In this document: positions 46,313 through 56,557 of the stretch, in pieces | How positions within the stretch are numbered: position 1 is the stretch's first letter | Layout of the letters: each line of letters starts with the position of its first letter | Source: Deltaproteobacteria bacterium | GTDB lineage: Bacteria; Desulfobacterota; Desulfuromonadia; Geobacterales; Geobacteraceae | DNA length: 64,000 nt | Assembly (NCBI GenBank): GCA_021847245.1 | Contig: JAJZUC010000002.1 | Span: forward strand, 1 to 64,000 | Direction of reading: 5' to 3' | Notes under the pieces: generated by a model | What the model saw: the letters and a program-made list of their open reading frames with translations, nothing else | Told to the model about the DNA's origin: nothing | Database searches by the model: none | Position numbers and translations under genes: made by a program

Positions 46313-48664
46313 GTGAGTAACGGAAATCGTGACAATGCGGCAGGGAAGGGTGCCGGGGTGCGTCTGGTGCTTCAGGACGACGGCACCCTCTCGATTCCGG
46401 CCGCGGTGCTGAAGGAAGCGGGCTTCGGACCAGGGGAGCCGGTGACGGTCCATTCGACGGACGACGGCCTGGTGGTCGCCAGGGCGCCAATAGCGCCGGT
46501 TTCCGTTGAGCAATCCCAGTCGGCGCTCCGCGATTCCATCAACCGCAAGAACCTGGAAACCTCCATGCAATTCATCAAGGGGGTGGGGCCGAAGCTGGCG
46601 GAGATTCTGGGGCGGAAGGGGATCGCTACGGTGGAGGATGCCCTCTACCTCCTCCCGAACCGCTACGAGGACCGCCGCAGCATCGTCCCCATCGTGCGGC
46701 TGAGGCCGGGGGAGAGCTCGGTCTTCCAGGGGGAGGTGGTGTCGGCCGATATGGTCGCCACCCGCGGGGGACGGCGCTTCTTCGAGGCCCTCGTGCGGGA
46801 CGCGAGCGGCACGGTGATCCTCAAGTGGTTCAATTTCAACCCGGCGTTCATGAAGAAATCGTGGCGAGCGGGGCGGCGCGGCATCTTCACGGGGGTCGTG
46901 GCGCAGCACGGCTTCCAGCGGGAGGTCCACCACCCGGACGTGGAGTGGCTGGCCGAGGGGGAGACGGTGGAAGCGGTCATGGCCCGGGACCCGGTTGCCT
47001 TCGGCCGGCTCGTGCCGGTCTATCCCCTGACCGAGGGGCTTCACCAGAAGACGCTCCGCAAGGTGATGAAGGAGGTGGTGGACCGCTTCGCCCCGTGCGT
47101 GGAGAGCGTGCTCCCGCCGGCGGTGGCGTCGCGCCAGGGGCTTCTGCCGCTGGCCGGGGCGCTGCGGACGGTGCACTTCCCGGGGGAGGATAGCGACCAG
47201 CGGCTCCTGGAGGAGGGGAAGGACCCGGCCCACCGGACCCTCGTCTTTGACGAGTTCTTCTTCCTGGAGCTGGGGCTCGCCCTCAGAAAGCGGGGGGTGG
47301 TGGTGGAGCCGGGGATCTCCTTCGCCGTGAACCACACCTTCACCAAGCCGCTCCTGAAGCTCCTCCCGTTCTCGCTGACGAACGCCCAGCGCCGCGTGCT
47401 CGCCGAGATCAAGGAGGACATGATGGCGCCGCACCCGATGCACCGGCTGGTGCAGGGGGACGTGGGGTGCGGCAAGACGCTGGTGGCGCTCATGGCGGCG
47501 CTGGTGGCGGTGGAGAACGGCTACCAGGTGGCGATCATGGCCCCCACCGAGATCCTGGCGGAGCAGCACTACCTGAACATCCACCGCTGGTGCGACGAGC
47601 TTGGCGTTCAGGTGGCGCTTCTCACCTCCTCCCTCAAGGGGAAGGCGAAGAGCGAGGCGCTCGACCGGGTGGCGCGGGGGGAGGCGCAGATCGTGGTCGG
47701 TACCCATGCGGTGATCCAGGAGAAGGTGGAGTTCCACCGGCTGGGCCTTGGCATCGTGGACGAGCAGCACCGCTTCGGCGTCATCCAGCGGGGGCTTCTG
47801 CGGAAGAAGGGGGAGAACCCGGACATCCTCGTCATGACCGCCACCCCGATTCCCCGCACCCTCGCCATGACGGTCTTCGGCGACCTCTCGCTTTCGGTGA
47901 TCGACGAGCTTCCGCCGGGGCGGACCCCCGTCGAGACGCGGGTCTGCTTCGAGAGCCGCCGCGGCCAGGTCTACGGCATCATCCGCGAGGAGGTGGCGAA
48001 GGGGCACCAGGCCTACGTCATCTACCCGCTGGTGGAGGAGACGGAGAAGTCGGATCTCAAGGCGGCGACCCAGATGGCGGAGCACCTGGCCAACGACATC
48101 TTCCCGGAGCTGCGGCTCGGCATCCTCCACGGCCGGATGAAGCCGGAGGAGAAGGAAGCGGTGATGCGTTCCTTCAAGGAGCGGGAGCTCGACATCCTCG
48201 TGGCGACTACGGTGATCGAGGTGGGGATCGACGTCCCCAACGCCACGGTGATGGTGATCGAGCACGCCGAGCGCTTCGGCCTCTCCCAGCTCCACCAGCT
48301 CCGCGGCCGGGTGGGGCGGGGGAGCGGGCGCTCCCGCTGCATCCTGATGACGCCGGGGAAGCTCTCGGAGGACGGGGAGAAGCGGCTCCGGGTGATGGAG
48401 TCAACCACCGACGGCTTCCGGATCGCCGAGGCGGACCTGGAGATCCGCGGCCCGGGCGACTTTCTCGGCACCCGCCAGGCGGGGCTTCCCGACTTCCGGG
48501 TGGCGAACATCCTGCGCGACGGCCGGATTCTGGAGGAGGCGCGGGGAGAGGCGTTCGCCGTGGTGGAGCGGGACCCGGAGCTGGCGCTCCCGGAGCACGC
48601 CGGCCTGCGGGCCGAGCTGGCGCGGCGCTGGGGGGGAAGGCTGGAGCTGGCGGGAATCGCGTAG
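46313..48664 (+). CDS. recG: ATP-dependent DNA helicase RecG with an AbrB-like N-terminal extension
   Basis: 783 residues, larger than the usual ~690. Residues 15-60 (VRLVLQDDGTLSIPAAVLKEAGFGPGEPVTVHSTDDGLVVARA) look like a swapped-hairpin AbrB/MazE domain. RecG proper begins near FIKGVGPKLAEILGRKGI, with the wedge OB fold, Walker A GDVGCGKT, the DEQH box, MTATPIPRT and the GRVGRG helicase motif. It remodels stalled forks and branched DNA. GTG 46313 follows GGGGAG; earlier in-frame starts have no binding site. Confidence 0.92.
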   Translation: MSNGNRDNAAGKGAGVRLVLQDDGTLSIPAAVLKEAGFGPGEPVTVHSTDDGLVVARAPIAPVSVEQSQSALRDSINRKNLETSMQFIKGVGPKLAEILGRKGIATVEDALYLLPNRYEDRRSIVPIVRLRPGESSVFQGEVVSADMVATRGGRRFFEALVRDASGTVILKWFNFNPAFMKKSWRAGRRGIFTGVVAQHGFQREVHHPDVEWLAEGETVEAVMARDPVAFGRLVPVYPLTEGLHQKTLRKVMKEVVDRFAPCVESVLPPAVASRQGLLPLAGALRTVHFPGEDSDQRLLEEGKDPAHRTLVFDEFFFLELGLALRKRGVVVEPGISFAVNHTFTKPLLKLLPFSLTNAQRRVLAEIKEDMMAPHPMHRLVQGDVGCGKTLVALMAALVAVENGYQVAIMAPTEILAEQHYLNIHRWCDELGVQVALLTSSLKGKAKSEALDRVARGEAQIVVGTHAVIQEKVEFHRLGLGIVDEQHRFGVIQRGLLRKKGENPDILVMTATPIPRTLAMTVFGDLSLSVIDELPPGRTPVETRVCFESRRGQVYGIIREEVAKGHQAYVIYPLVEETEKSDLKAATQMAEHLANDIFPELRLGILHGRMKPEEKEAVMRSFKERELDILVATTVIEVGIDVPNATVMVIEHAERFGLSQLHQLRGRVGRGSGRSRCILMTPGKLSEDGEKRLRVMESTTDGFRIAEADLEIRGPGDFLGTRQAGLPDFRVANILRDGRILEEARGEAFAVVERDPELALPEHAGLRAELARRWGGRLELAGIA

Positions 48665-48707
48665 AGTTGCTATATATGATGGAACAATAATCACTGTGGA
48701 GGGAACC

Positions 48708-49022
48708 ATGTCCGAATTCACCAACGTAACCGTAGTCCGCGAAGCAAACGTCTATTTCAACGGCGGCGTCGTGAGCCGCACCGTCGTTTTCCCCGACGGG
48801 ACCAAGAAGACCCTCGGCTTCATGCAGCCGGGGGAGTACGAGTTCTCCACCGGTGCTCCCGAGATCATGGAGATCCTCTCGGGCGAGCTCGACGTGAAGC
48901 TTCCGGGGAGCGACGGGTGGCGGAGGATCGTGGGAGGGGAGTCGTTCGAGATCGCGGGCGATTCGAAGTTCACCATGAAGGTCCTCTCCCTCACCGACTA
49001 CTGCTGCTCGTTCCTCGGCTGA
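48708..49022 (+). CDS. ppnP: Pyrimidine/purine nucleoside phosphorylase (PpnP, DUF1255)
   Basis: 104 residues, a small cupin. FTNVTVVREANVYFNGGVVSRTVVFPDGTKKTLGFMQPGEYEF is the family hallmark; it phosphorolyses a wide range of nucleosides. GGAGGG precedes ATG 48708. It follows recG closely but may have its own promoter in the gap. Confidence 0.93.
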   Translation: MSEFTNVTVVREANVYFNGGVVSRTVVFPDGTKKTLGFMQPGEYEFSTGAPEIMEILSGELDVKLPGSDGWRRIVGGESFEIAGDSKFTMKVLSLTDYCCSFLG

Positions 49023-49052
49023 GTAACCATTCGGTAGCCAGGAGCTGGAATA

Positions 49053-49132
49053 CAGAAGTCAGAATGAACTGGTCGCAACTTTTCACTGGAGTATCGGGGG
49101 CGTGTATCCTTTCTTCTGAATTCTGACTCCTG
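49053..49132. repeat. CAGAAGTCAGAAT inverted repeat
   Basis: CAGAAGTCAGAAT (49053-49065) and ATTCTGACTCCTG (49120-49132) are inverted copies with one mismatch; further TTCTGA and CTGAAT words follow. The pattern is a typical dispersed intergenic element and fills the gap before the sigma-54 activator gene. Confidence 0.65.
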
Positions 49133-49164
49133 AATCCTGCATTCTGAATATTTATAGGTGAATC

Positions 49165-50595
49165 TTGAGAATCAAGAAGGGTGGATGGGGGCACAGGCTG
49201 CTGAACACTCTCGCGTCGGCCCGGGAGCGTGCGGAAAAAGAGCGCTCCATGCTGGAGGATGCTCTCGGTCATGCCTACGAGGGGCTCATCATTACCGATG
49301 CCGACGGCATCATCCTGAAGATCAATGAGGCCTATGCCCGGTTCCTCGGTTTGCGGGTGGAAGAGATGGTTGGCCGCCACGTCACCGAGGTGATCGAGAA
49401 CACCCGGATGCACATCGTGGCCAGGAGCGGTGTGCCGGAGATCGCCCAGATCCAGGAGATCAGGGGACGCGAGATGGTCTGCAGCCGGATTCCCATCTTC
49501 GAGGACGGCAAGGTGGTGGCGGTGGTCGGCAAGGTGATGTTCCAGGACGTTGCTGACCTCTTCGCCATGACCGATAAGTTCAAGAAGTTGAAAAGCGAGC
49601 TCGAATACTACAAAAGCGAGCTGAGCAAGCGGCTGAGCGTCAAGTACTCCTTCAACCACATCGTCGGCACCAGCAAGGAGCTGGAGTGGGTCAAGGAGTT
49701 GGGGCGTCGCGTGGCCAGGAGCAATACGACGGTCCTTCTGAAGGGGGAGAGCGGCACTGGCAAGGAGCTCTTCGCCCATGCAATCCACATCGAGAGTCAC
49801 CGGGCCCTGGGTCCGTTCATTAAGGTGAACTGCGCCGCCATCCCGGAAAATCTCTTCGAGGCGGAGCTCTTCGGGTATAAGGAGGGTGCCTTCACCGGCG
49901 CCCGGATCCGGGGGAAACGCGGTAGGTTCGCCATGGCACACCATGGGACCATCTTTCTGGATGAGGTCAGCGAACTCCCCCTGAACATGCAGGTGAAGCT
50001 CCTTCGGGTGCTCCAGGAGCGGGAGATCGAACCGGTGGGGGGCGAGCGGCCGGAACCGGTGGATGTCCGGATTATTGCGGCGTCCAACCGGGACCTGGAG
50101 ACGTTGGTTCGGCAGGGGCTCTTCCGCCACGATCTCTACTACCGACTTAACGTGGTGATGCTGGAAATCCCGCCGCTCAGGGCGCGGCGGGACGACATCC
50201 CGCTTCTGATCCGCTTTCACCTGCGTCAGTTGGAAAAGGAGACCGGCATCCCCGTGGAGGGGGTGACGCCGGAGGTGGAAGAGGCGTTCAAAAACTACCC
50301 TTGGCCCGGAAATATTCGGGAACTCCGCAACGTTCTGGAGCAGACCCTCTACTTGAAAGGGGGGAACACCATCACTATCCAGGACATACCCCGCTTCCTT
50401 GTCCGCAGCGGCGCTCCTGGCGAGTCGCCGGATCAGCACCGAACCCTCAAGTATATCCTCCAGCAAGTGGAGGAAGAGACCATCCGTCGGGCGATTCAGG
50501 AGGAGAAGGGGAACCGACTGGCCGCCGCCGCCCGTCTCGGCATCAGCAAGTCGTCCCTCTACGCCAAGGCGGCCCAGTACGAAATTGACGATTAA
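49165..50595 (+). CDS. PAS-domain sigma-54-dependent transcriptional activator
   Basis: 476 residues. A PAS domain (about 30-135: [24 protein letters not shown]) precedes the AAA+ domain: Walker A GESGTGKE, the GAFTGA sigma-54-contact loop, [20 protein letters not shown] and [16 protein letters not shown] Fis-type helix-turn-helix ends the protein ([25 protein letters not shown]). There is no receiver domain. It starts with TTG behind [13 protein letters not shown] at 49249 is an alternative. It lies 400 bases before a -24/-12 promoter driving a ten-gene operon with two identical-spaced dyads between, so it is the obvious activator of that operon. Confidence 0.9.
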   Translation: MRIKKGGWGHRLLNTLASARERAEKERSMLEDALGHAYEGLIITDADGIILKINEAYARFLGLRVEEMVGRHVTEVIENTRMHIVARSGVPEIAQIQEIRGREMVCSRIPIFEDGKVVAVVGKVMFQDVADLFAMTDKFKKLKSELEYYKSELSKRLSVKYSFNHIVGTSKELEWVKELGRRVARSNTTVLLKGESGTGKELFAHAIHIESHRALGPFIKVNCAAIPENLFEAELFGYKEGAFTGARIRGKRGRFAMAHHGTIFLDEVSELPLNMQVKLLRVLQEREIEPVGGERPEPVDVRIIAASNRDLETLVRQGLFRHDLYYRLNVVMLEIPPLRARRDDIPLLIRFHLRQLEKETGIPVEGVTPEVEEAFKNYPWPGNIRELRNVLEQTLYLKGGNTITIQDIPRFLVRSGAPGESPDQHRTLKYILQQVEEETIRRAIQEEKGNRLAAAARLGISKSSLYAKAAQYEIDD

Positions 50596-50710
50596 CCCAG
50601 ATCCGGCAATGCCGCCGGTAGGAGAGTATCCGGGCTATTTTGGCGTAATTCCTGGTGAAATGGAGCATCAGCAGGCGATATTGCCTGAACCCTCCCTCCC
50701 CCAGTGCATC

Positions 50711-50728
50711 TTTCCAGAGTTCCGGAAA
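50711..50728. promoter_or_regulatory. Putative activator site, copy 1
   Basis: TTTCCAGAGTTCCGGAAA, an inverted repeat matching copy 2 at 15 of 18 positions in the pattern TTTCCAnnnTTCyGGAAA. It lies 265 bases upstream of the -24 element. A further GAAATCCGGAATCC half-site is at about 50739. Confidence 0.6.
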
Positions 50729-50865
50729 ATCCGTACAGAAATCCGGAATCCCGCACCCCGTCATTTTGCTTCTAATAATATCGGCATGTTGCAGAATTGC
50801 TCTCTGCAAGTTCCCGCCTCAAGCGCCAGTCAAGCGTCTGAGGTTTGATCATTCTCTCATCTGAA

Positions 50866-50883
50866 TTTCCATAATTCTGGAAA
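50866..50883. promoter_or_regulatory. Putative activator site, copy 2
   Basis: TTTCCATAATTCTGGAAA, a nearly perfect dyad, 110 bases upstream of the -24 element. Spacing from the promoter is typical for a sigma-54 activator. Confidence 0.65.
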
Positions 50884-50993
50884 TATCCCCTTCTCTCCTT
50901 TCCGCTACTCATCACTTTGCACGAGTTACATAGGCTTTATTTAGTAGGTAAAACAAGGTTATGCAATAATGCCCACTGGAAGAATTTCTATTC

Positions 50994-51009
50994 TGGCATT
51001 GTATTTGCC
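50994..51009 (+). promoter_or_regulatory. Sigma-54 (-24/-12) promoter of the ketone-body operon
   Basis: TGGCATTGTATTTGCC has GG (50995-50996) and GC (51007-51008) exactly ten bases apart and matches the consensus at both elements. It precedes the usp gene by about 85 bases. Confidence 0.85.
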
Positions 51010-51095
51010 ATGTTAGGTTCAATTCATCTTGCTCGGTCTTTCGACAGATCTTCAAAATCAGTTTTGGGTAGAAACGTGTTTTAGGTGGAGTGGCC

Positions 51096-51890
51096 ATGAC
51101 TCTCAGGGATATGTTCGTGCATGTTGATACCTCTTCCTCTTGCGAGGCGCGACTTGAAGTGGCGGTTTCCCTTGCCCGGCGGCACGGGGCCAGGCTGACG
51201 GGTCTTGCTGTCCTCACCCATGGCTACTACGAGCCGCGATCAAGCGTTGCGGATCAATGGATGGCGGATGCCACGGGGCTCTTCGGCCGGGTGACGGTGG
51301 GGGCGGAGATCGAGACCCGGTGGCGATCCATCGACTGGTCGGTGGTCGGGACAGGGGTGCCGGAAATTCTCATCCGCCAAGGCTACTGCACCGACCTTGT
51401 GGTGGTGGGGCAGGCCGGCGAGGGGAACCGGGTGCCGGCCGACCTCCCCCAGCGGCTGGTGCTCGCGGCGGGGCGGCCGATCCTCGTGGTCCCCTATGCA
51501 GGAGCCTTTCCCACTGTGGGGGAGCGGGTTCTGGTGGCCTGGCGGGCGGGGCGCGAGTCGGCCCGCGCCGTGGGGGATGCCCTCCCGATCCTTCGGGCCG
51601 CCCGGGAGGTGACCCTGCTGATGATAGCCTCTCCGGAAACACCCGATGATGGCGGCGGTGCCGACATCCGGGAGTACCTGGCCCGGCACGGTGTGAATAT
51701 CGAGGTCGAGCAGGCGTCGGCAACCGGCATTCCCGTTGGGGACATGCTTCTGAATCGCGTCTCGGAGGGTGGACACGACCTTCTGGTCATGGGGGCCTAT
51801 ACGCGGTTAACAAGAGGGGTGTCGGTGCTCGGTCCGGTGGCCGTCCAGATCCTGCGGGAGATGACGGTGCCGGTGCTGATGGCTCACTGA
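51096..51890 (+). CDS. Universal stress protein, two-domain form
   Basis: 264 residues, two USP-like halves. The second half ends DLLVMGAYTRLTRGVSVLGPVAVQILREMTVPVLMAH, whose glycines match the ATP-binding loop loosely. AGGTGGAG lies before ATG 51096; a GTG at 51090 overlaps it. It is the first gene after the sigma-54 promoter and is followed by the Liv ATPase after 12 bases, so it belongs to the operon, perhaps as a regulator of transport or catabolism. Confidence 0.8.
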   Translation: MTLRDMFVHVDTSSSCEARLEVAVSLARRHGARLTGLAVLTHGYYEPRSSVADQWMADATGLFGRVTVGAEIETRWRSIDWSVVGTGVPEILIRQGYCTDLVVVGQAGEGNRVPADLPQRLVLAAGRPILVVPYAGAFPTVGERVLVAWRAGRESARAVGDALPILRAAREVTLLMIASPETPDDGGGADIREYLARHGVNIEVEQASATGIPVGDMLLNRVSEGGHDLLVMGAYTRLTRGVSVLGPVAVQILREMTVPVLMAH

Positions 51891-51902
51891 GAGGATGACA
51901 CC

Positions 51903-52647
<745 letters not shown>

Positions 52648-52655
<8 letters not shown>

Positions 52656-53352
52656 ACATCTCCTTTCGATCAGCGAACTTAACGCCTGGTACGGCGAGTC
52701 CCACATCCTCCACGGGGTCGGGATGACGGTGGCCCGGGGGGAACTGGTGACCCTTCTGGGGCGTAACGGTGCCGGCAAGACCACCATCCTCAAGTCGATC
52801 ATGGGGCTCGTGGGGAGGCGAAGCGGCTCCGTGCAGCTGGAGGGGCGGGAGACGGTGGGGCTCCCCACCCACCGCATCGCCCGGCTCGGCATCGGCTACT
52901 GCCCCGAGGAGCGGGGGATCTTCTCCAGCCTGAGCGTAGAGGAGAACCTTCTCCTGCCGCCGGCGATGAAGGCGGGGGGGATGTCGCTGGAGGAGATCTA
53001 CGAGATGTTCCCGAACCTTCTGGAGCGCAGAAACAGCGTGGGTACCCGGCTCTCCGGCGGCGAGCAGCAGATGCTGGCCATGGCGCGGATCCTGCGTACC
53101 GGTGCCGATCTCCTCCTGCTGGACGAGGTGACCGAGGGGCTTGCGCCGGTCATCGTCCAGGCCCTGGGGAGGCTGATCGCGCGGCTCAAGGAGCGGGGGT
53201 ACACCATCGTCCTGGTGGAGCAGAACTTCCGCTTCGCCGCGGAACTGGCCGACCGCCACTACATCATCGAGCACGGGCATGTGGCCGACACGGTGACCCT
53301 CGACGAGGTGGGGGCCCGGGCGGAGACCTTCAGCCGGTATCTGGGGGTGTGA
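52648..53352 (+). CDS. livF: Branched-chain-type ABC transporter ATPase LivF
   Basis: 234 residues. Walker A is GRNGAGKT, the signature LSGGEQQMLAMARI, Walker B DLLLLDEVTEGLAPVIV. Note Val for Pro in DEVTEG (DEPTEG usual). EERGIFSSLSVEENL is the LivF Q-loop neighbourhood. It is the second ATPase of the importer. Confidence 0.92.
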
Positions 53353-53403
53353 GGAATTGCGGTTATCTTGATCGACGGCAGGCAACCACGAAAGGAGAGC
53401 GGC

Positions 53404-54630
53404 ATGAACAGGAAGATGATGAAGGTTCTGGCTGGTGCCACGGCCCTTGCCCTGGCGGCGGGACCGGCGCTGGCGGCGCCGACCAGGGGGATTTCCGACG
53501 GCGTGGTGAAGATTGGCGTCCTCACCGACATGTCGGGGGTCTACTCGGCCATCGGCGGCAAGGGGACCCTCGTGGCGGTGGAGATGGCGGTGGCCGATTT
53601 CGGCGGCAAGGTGCTCGGAAAGCCGATCCAGGTGATCTCCGCCGACCACCAGAACAAGGCGGACATCGCCTCCACCAAGGCCCGCGAGTGGTTCGACACC
53701 GGCAAGGTGGATATGGTCACGGGGCTTCTCAACTCGGCCTGCGCCCTGGCGGTCCAGAAGATCGGCGCGGAGAAGAGGCGGATCACCATGAATACTGGCG
53801 CCGGCTCCACCGACCTCACCAACAAGGACTGCACCCCCTACGGCATTCACTATGTGTATGACAACTACGCCCTGGCCAACGTGGCCGGGAGCGAGATCGT
53901 CAGGCACGGCGGCAAGAACTGGTTCTTCATCACCGCCGACTACGCCTTCGGCCACTCCCTGGAGCAGAACACCTCCAGGTTCGTGAAGAAGCTAGGCGGC
54001 AAGGTGGTCGGCTCGGTGCGCCACCCCCTCACCACCGCCGATTTCTCCTCCTACCTCATGCAGGCCCAGGGCTCAGGGGCGAAGATCATCGGACTCGCCA
54101 ACGCCGGGGGCGACTTCACCAACGCCGTCAAACAGGCGAAGGAGTTCGGCATCACCCAGAAGGGGCAGCAGGTGGCCGGCATGCTGGTCTTCGACTCCGA
54201 CGTGAAGAGCCTGGGGCTGAACACCGCCCAGGGGATGCTTTACGCCAGCGGCTTTTATTGGGATCGCGACAAGGCTTCCCGCGATTGGTCGAAGCGATTC
54301 AAGGCCAAATACGGTGCGATGCCTACCATGGACCAGGCCGGTGCCTATTCAGCCACCATGAATTACCTGAAGGCGGTCAAGGCGGCGGGGACCGACGATC
54401 CCGATGCGGTCATGGCGAAGCTCAGGTCCATGAACATCTCCGACTTCTTCGCCGTGCACGGCAAGATCCGCGCCGATGGCCGGATGGTGCACGACATGTA
54501 TCTGATGGAGGTGAAGAAGCCCTCCGAATCCAGGGGCGAGTGGGACATCGCCAAAATCATCAGGACCGTGCCCGGTGACCAGGCCTTCATGCCGCTGTCG
54601 GAGAGCAGCTGTTCGCAGGTGAGGAAGTAG
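53404..54630 (+). CDS. Liv-type periplasmic substrate-binding protein
   Basis: 408 residues with a signal peptide (VLAGATALALAAGPALAAP). The mature part starts VVKIGVLTDMSGVYSAIGGKGTLVAVEMAV, as in LivK-like type 1 binding proteins; QAKEFGITQKGQQVAGM and YSATMNYLKAVKAAG are further family features. This subgroup is often linked with hydrophobic acids or aromatic compounds; given the neighbours the ligand may be 3-hydroxybutyrate or acetoacetate, an inference from context only. AAGGAGAG precedes ATG 53404. A stable hairpin follows its stop. Confidence 0.85.
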   Translation: MNRKMMKVLAGATALALAAGPALAAPTRGISDGVVKIGVLTDMSGVYSAIGGKGTLVAVEMAVADFGGKVLGKPIQVISADHQNKADIASTKAREWFDTGKVDMVTGLLNSACALAVQKIGAEKRRITMNTGAGSTDLTNKDCTPYGIHYVYDNYALANVAGSEIVRHGGKNWFFITADYAFGHSLEQNTSRFVKKLGGKVVGSVRHPLTTADFSSYLMQAQGSGAKIIGLANAGGDFTNAVKQAKEFGITQKGQQVAGMLVFDSDVKSLGLNTAQGMLYASGFYWDRDKASRDWSKRFKAKYGAMPTMDQAGAYSATMNYLKAVKAAGTDDPDAVMAKLRSMNISDFFAVHGKIRADGRMVHDMYLMEVKKPSESRGEWDIAKIIRTVPGDQAFMPLSESSCSQVRK

Positions 54631-54637
54631 GCAAGAT

Positions 54638-54673
54638 CCCCCTCTCCCTCGGGGAGCCCTCAGGGAGAGGGGG
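54638..54673 (+). promoter_or_regulatory. Intercistronic stem-loop between the binding-protein gene and livH
   Basis: CCCCCTCTCCCT (54638-54649) is perfectly complementary to AGGGAGAGGGGG (54662-54673), twelve pairs with a twelve-base loop and no T run. It could protect the upstream mRNA for the binding protein, which must be made in excess over the permeases. Confidence 0.7.
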
Positions 54674-54687
54674 AATGGAGCGATGTT

Positions 54688-55593
54688 ATGGAAATCACCC
54701 TTCAGGCAGTCCTGGCCCAGGTGATGCTCGGGCTAAACAACGGGGTCTTCTACGCCCTGCTGAGCCTGGGGCTGGCGGTCATCTTCGGGCTGCTCAATAT
54801 CGTCAACTTCGCCCATGGCGCCCTCTACATGCTGGGGGCCTTCGTGGCGCTGCTCGGCTACAGCTACCTGGGACCCCTGATCGGGATGCCCGATTTCCAG
54901 ATGAACTACTGGGCCGCCCTGGTGGTGGTGCCGCTGGTGGTGGGGGGGCTCGGGATTCTGTTGGAGAGGACGCTGTTGAGACGACTCTACAAGGTGGACC
55001 ACCTCTATGGGCTGCTCCTGACTTTCGGGGTTGCGCTCATCATCCAGGGGTTCTTCACCAACTACTTCAACGTTTCCGGCACCCCCTACGACGCGAAGCC
55101 CGAGATCCTGAACGGCGTGGTGAACCTGGGCTTCATGGTCTTCCCGAAATACCGCCTCTGGGCCATCGTGGTGTCGCTGGCGGTCTGCTTCGGCACCTGG
55201 TTCGTCATCGAGCGGACGAAGCTCGGGGCCTATCTCCGGGCCGGCACCGAGAACCCCGATCTGGTGCGGGCCTTCGGCATCAACGTGCCGCTGATGGTCA
55301 CCCTCACCTACGGCTACGGGGTGGCCCTGGCCGCCTTCGCCGGGGTGGTGGCGGCCCCGATCTACTCGGTCAGCCCGGTCATGGGGGCGGAGATGATCAT
55401 CGTGGTCTTTGCCGTCGTGGTCATCGGCGGCATGGGTTCCATCATGGGGGCCATCGTGAGCGGGCTCCTCCTGGGGATGGTGGAGGGGCTTACAAAAGTA
55501 GTCTATCCGCCGGCCTCCGGCACGGTGATCTTCCTGATCATGGTACTGGTGCTCCTGGTGAAGCCGGCGGGGCTCTTCGGGCGGGAGAACTGA
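54688..55593 (+). CDS. livH: Branched-chain-type ABC permease LivH
   Basis: 301 residues, about eight membrane spans. QVMLGLNNGVFYALLSLGLAVIFGLLNIVNFAHGALYMLGAF is the LivH hallmark; GINVPLMVTLTYGYGVALAAFAGVVAAPIY is the ATPase-contact region. It forms the inner-membrane pore with LivM. Confidence 0.92.
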   Translation: MEITLQAVLAQVMLGLNNGVFYALLSLGLAVIFGLLNIVNFAHGALYMLGAFVALLGYSYLGPLIGMPDFQMNYWAALVVVPLVVGGLGILLERTLLRRLYKVDHLYGLLLTFGVALIIQGFFTNYFNVSGTPYDAKPEILNGVVNLGFMVFPKYRLWAIVVSLAVCFGTWFVIERTKLGAYLRAGTENPDLVRAFGINVPLMVTLTYGYGVALAAFAGVVAAPIYSVSPVMGAEMIIVVFAVVVIGGMGSIMGAIVSGLLLGMVEGLTKVVYPPASGTVIFLIMVLVLLVKPAGLFGREN

Positions 55594-55605
55594 GAGGGTG
55601 ACGAC

Positions 55606-56547
55606 ATGAACCGATACATCTGGCTTATCCTCTTCGCCCTCGGCCTGGCCGCCCCCTTCGCGGTCTACCCGGTCTTTCTGATGAAGCTCCTCTGCTTCGG
55701 GCTCTTCGCCTGCACCTTCAACCTCCTGCTGGGGTACGCGGGGCTCCTTTCCTTCGGCCATGCGGCCTTCTTCGGCGGGGCGGCCTACGTGACCGGCTAT
55801 CTGGTGAAGAACAGCGGACTCACCCCGGAGCTGGGGGTACTGGCGGGGACGCTCTGCGCGGGGATCCTCGGTTTTGTCTTCGGGAGCCTTGCCATCCGCC
55901 GCCAGGGGATCTATTTCGCCATGATCACCCTGGCCCTGGCGCAGATCGTCTACTTCGTTGCCCTCAAGGCCCCGTTCACCGGCGGCGAGGACGGCCTCCA
56001 GGACATCCCACGGGGGATGCTCTTCGGCGTCATCGACTTGGGGAAGGTATACGCCGTCGGCGGCAAGAGCCTGGAGCTCAACCTCTACTACTTCGTCTTC
56101 GCCGTCTTCTGCCTCGGGTTCTGGCTCATCTGCCGGACCATCAATTCCCCCTTCGGCCAGGTGCTGAAGGCGATTCGGGAGAACGAGCCCCGGGCCGTCT
56201 CCCTCGGCTACCGGGTTGAGCGGTTCAAGCTCATGGCCTTCGTCATCTCCGCCGCCCTGGCAGGGACGGCCGGCGCCACCAAGGCCCTGGTCTTCCAGCT
56301 GGCATCGCTCACCGACGCCAACTGGCACACCTCCGGCGAGGTGGTGCTGATGACGCTCCTGGGGGGGCTTGGCACCATCCTGGGGCCGCTGGTGGGGGCC
56401 TTCACCGTGGTCACTCTCCACTCCGAGCTCAGCTCCGCCGGCTCCTGGGTCACAGTGATCATCGGCTTTACCTTCGTCGTCTGCGTCCTCCTCTTCCGGC
56501 GAGGGGTGGTCGGCGAGCTGGCGCGGCTGCTGAAGAAATCGCTATAG
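55606..56547 (+). CDS. livM: Branched-chain-type ABC permease LivM
   Basis: 313 residues. LLCFGLFACTFNLLLGYAGLLSFGHAAFFGGAAYVTGY is the LivM core, and IRENEPRAVSLGYRVERFKLMAFVISAALAGTAGA is the ATPase-contact loop. It follows livH by 12 bases and completes the importer. Confidence 0.92.
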   Translation: MNRYIWLILFALGLAAPFAVYPVFLMKLLCFGLFACTFNLLLGYAGLLSFGHAAFFGGAAYVTGYLVKNSGLTPELGVLAGTLCAGILGFVFGSLAIRRQGIYFAMITLALAQIVYFVALKAPFTGGEDGLQDIPRGMLFGVIDLGKVYAVGGKSLELNLYYFVFAVFCLGFWLICRTINSPFGQVLKAIRENEPRAVSLGYRVERFKLMAFVISAALAGTAGATKALVFQLASLTDANWHTSGEVVLMTLLGGLGTILGPLVGAFTVVTLHSELSSAGSWVTVIIGFTFVVCVLLFRRGVVGELARLLKKSL

Positions 56548-56557
56548 GGAGATGCGT

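Larger units (their letters stand above)
50596..50993. other. Regulatory gap between the activator gene and its probable target operon
   Basis: About 400 bases with no supported gene. It holds two copies of an 18-bp dyad (entries below) and AT-rich spacer up to the sigma-54 promoter. Confidence 0.6.

Noticed and set aside
46241-48295. 684-codon ORF opposite recG
   Set aside because: Shadow frame; His/Arg/Leu-rich and without domains.
50596-51089. Small ORFs in the regulatory gap before usp
   Set aside because: No binding sites or family features; the region is better explained by activator sites and promoter.
54733-56421. 562-codon ORF opposite livH-livM
   Set aside because: Antisense to membrane-protein genes, which gives an artificial charged protein.
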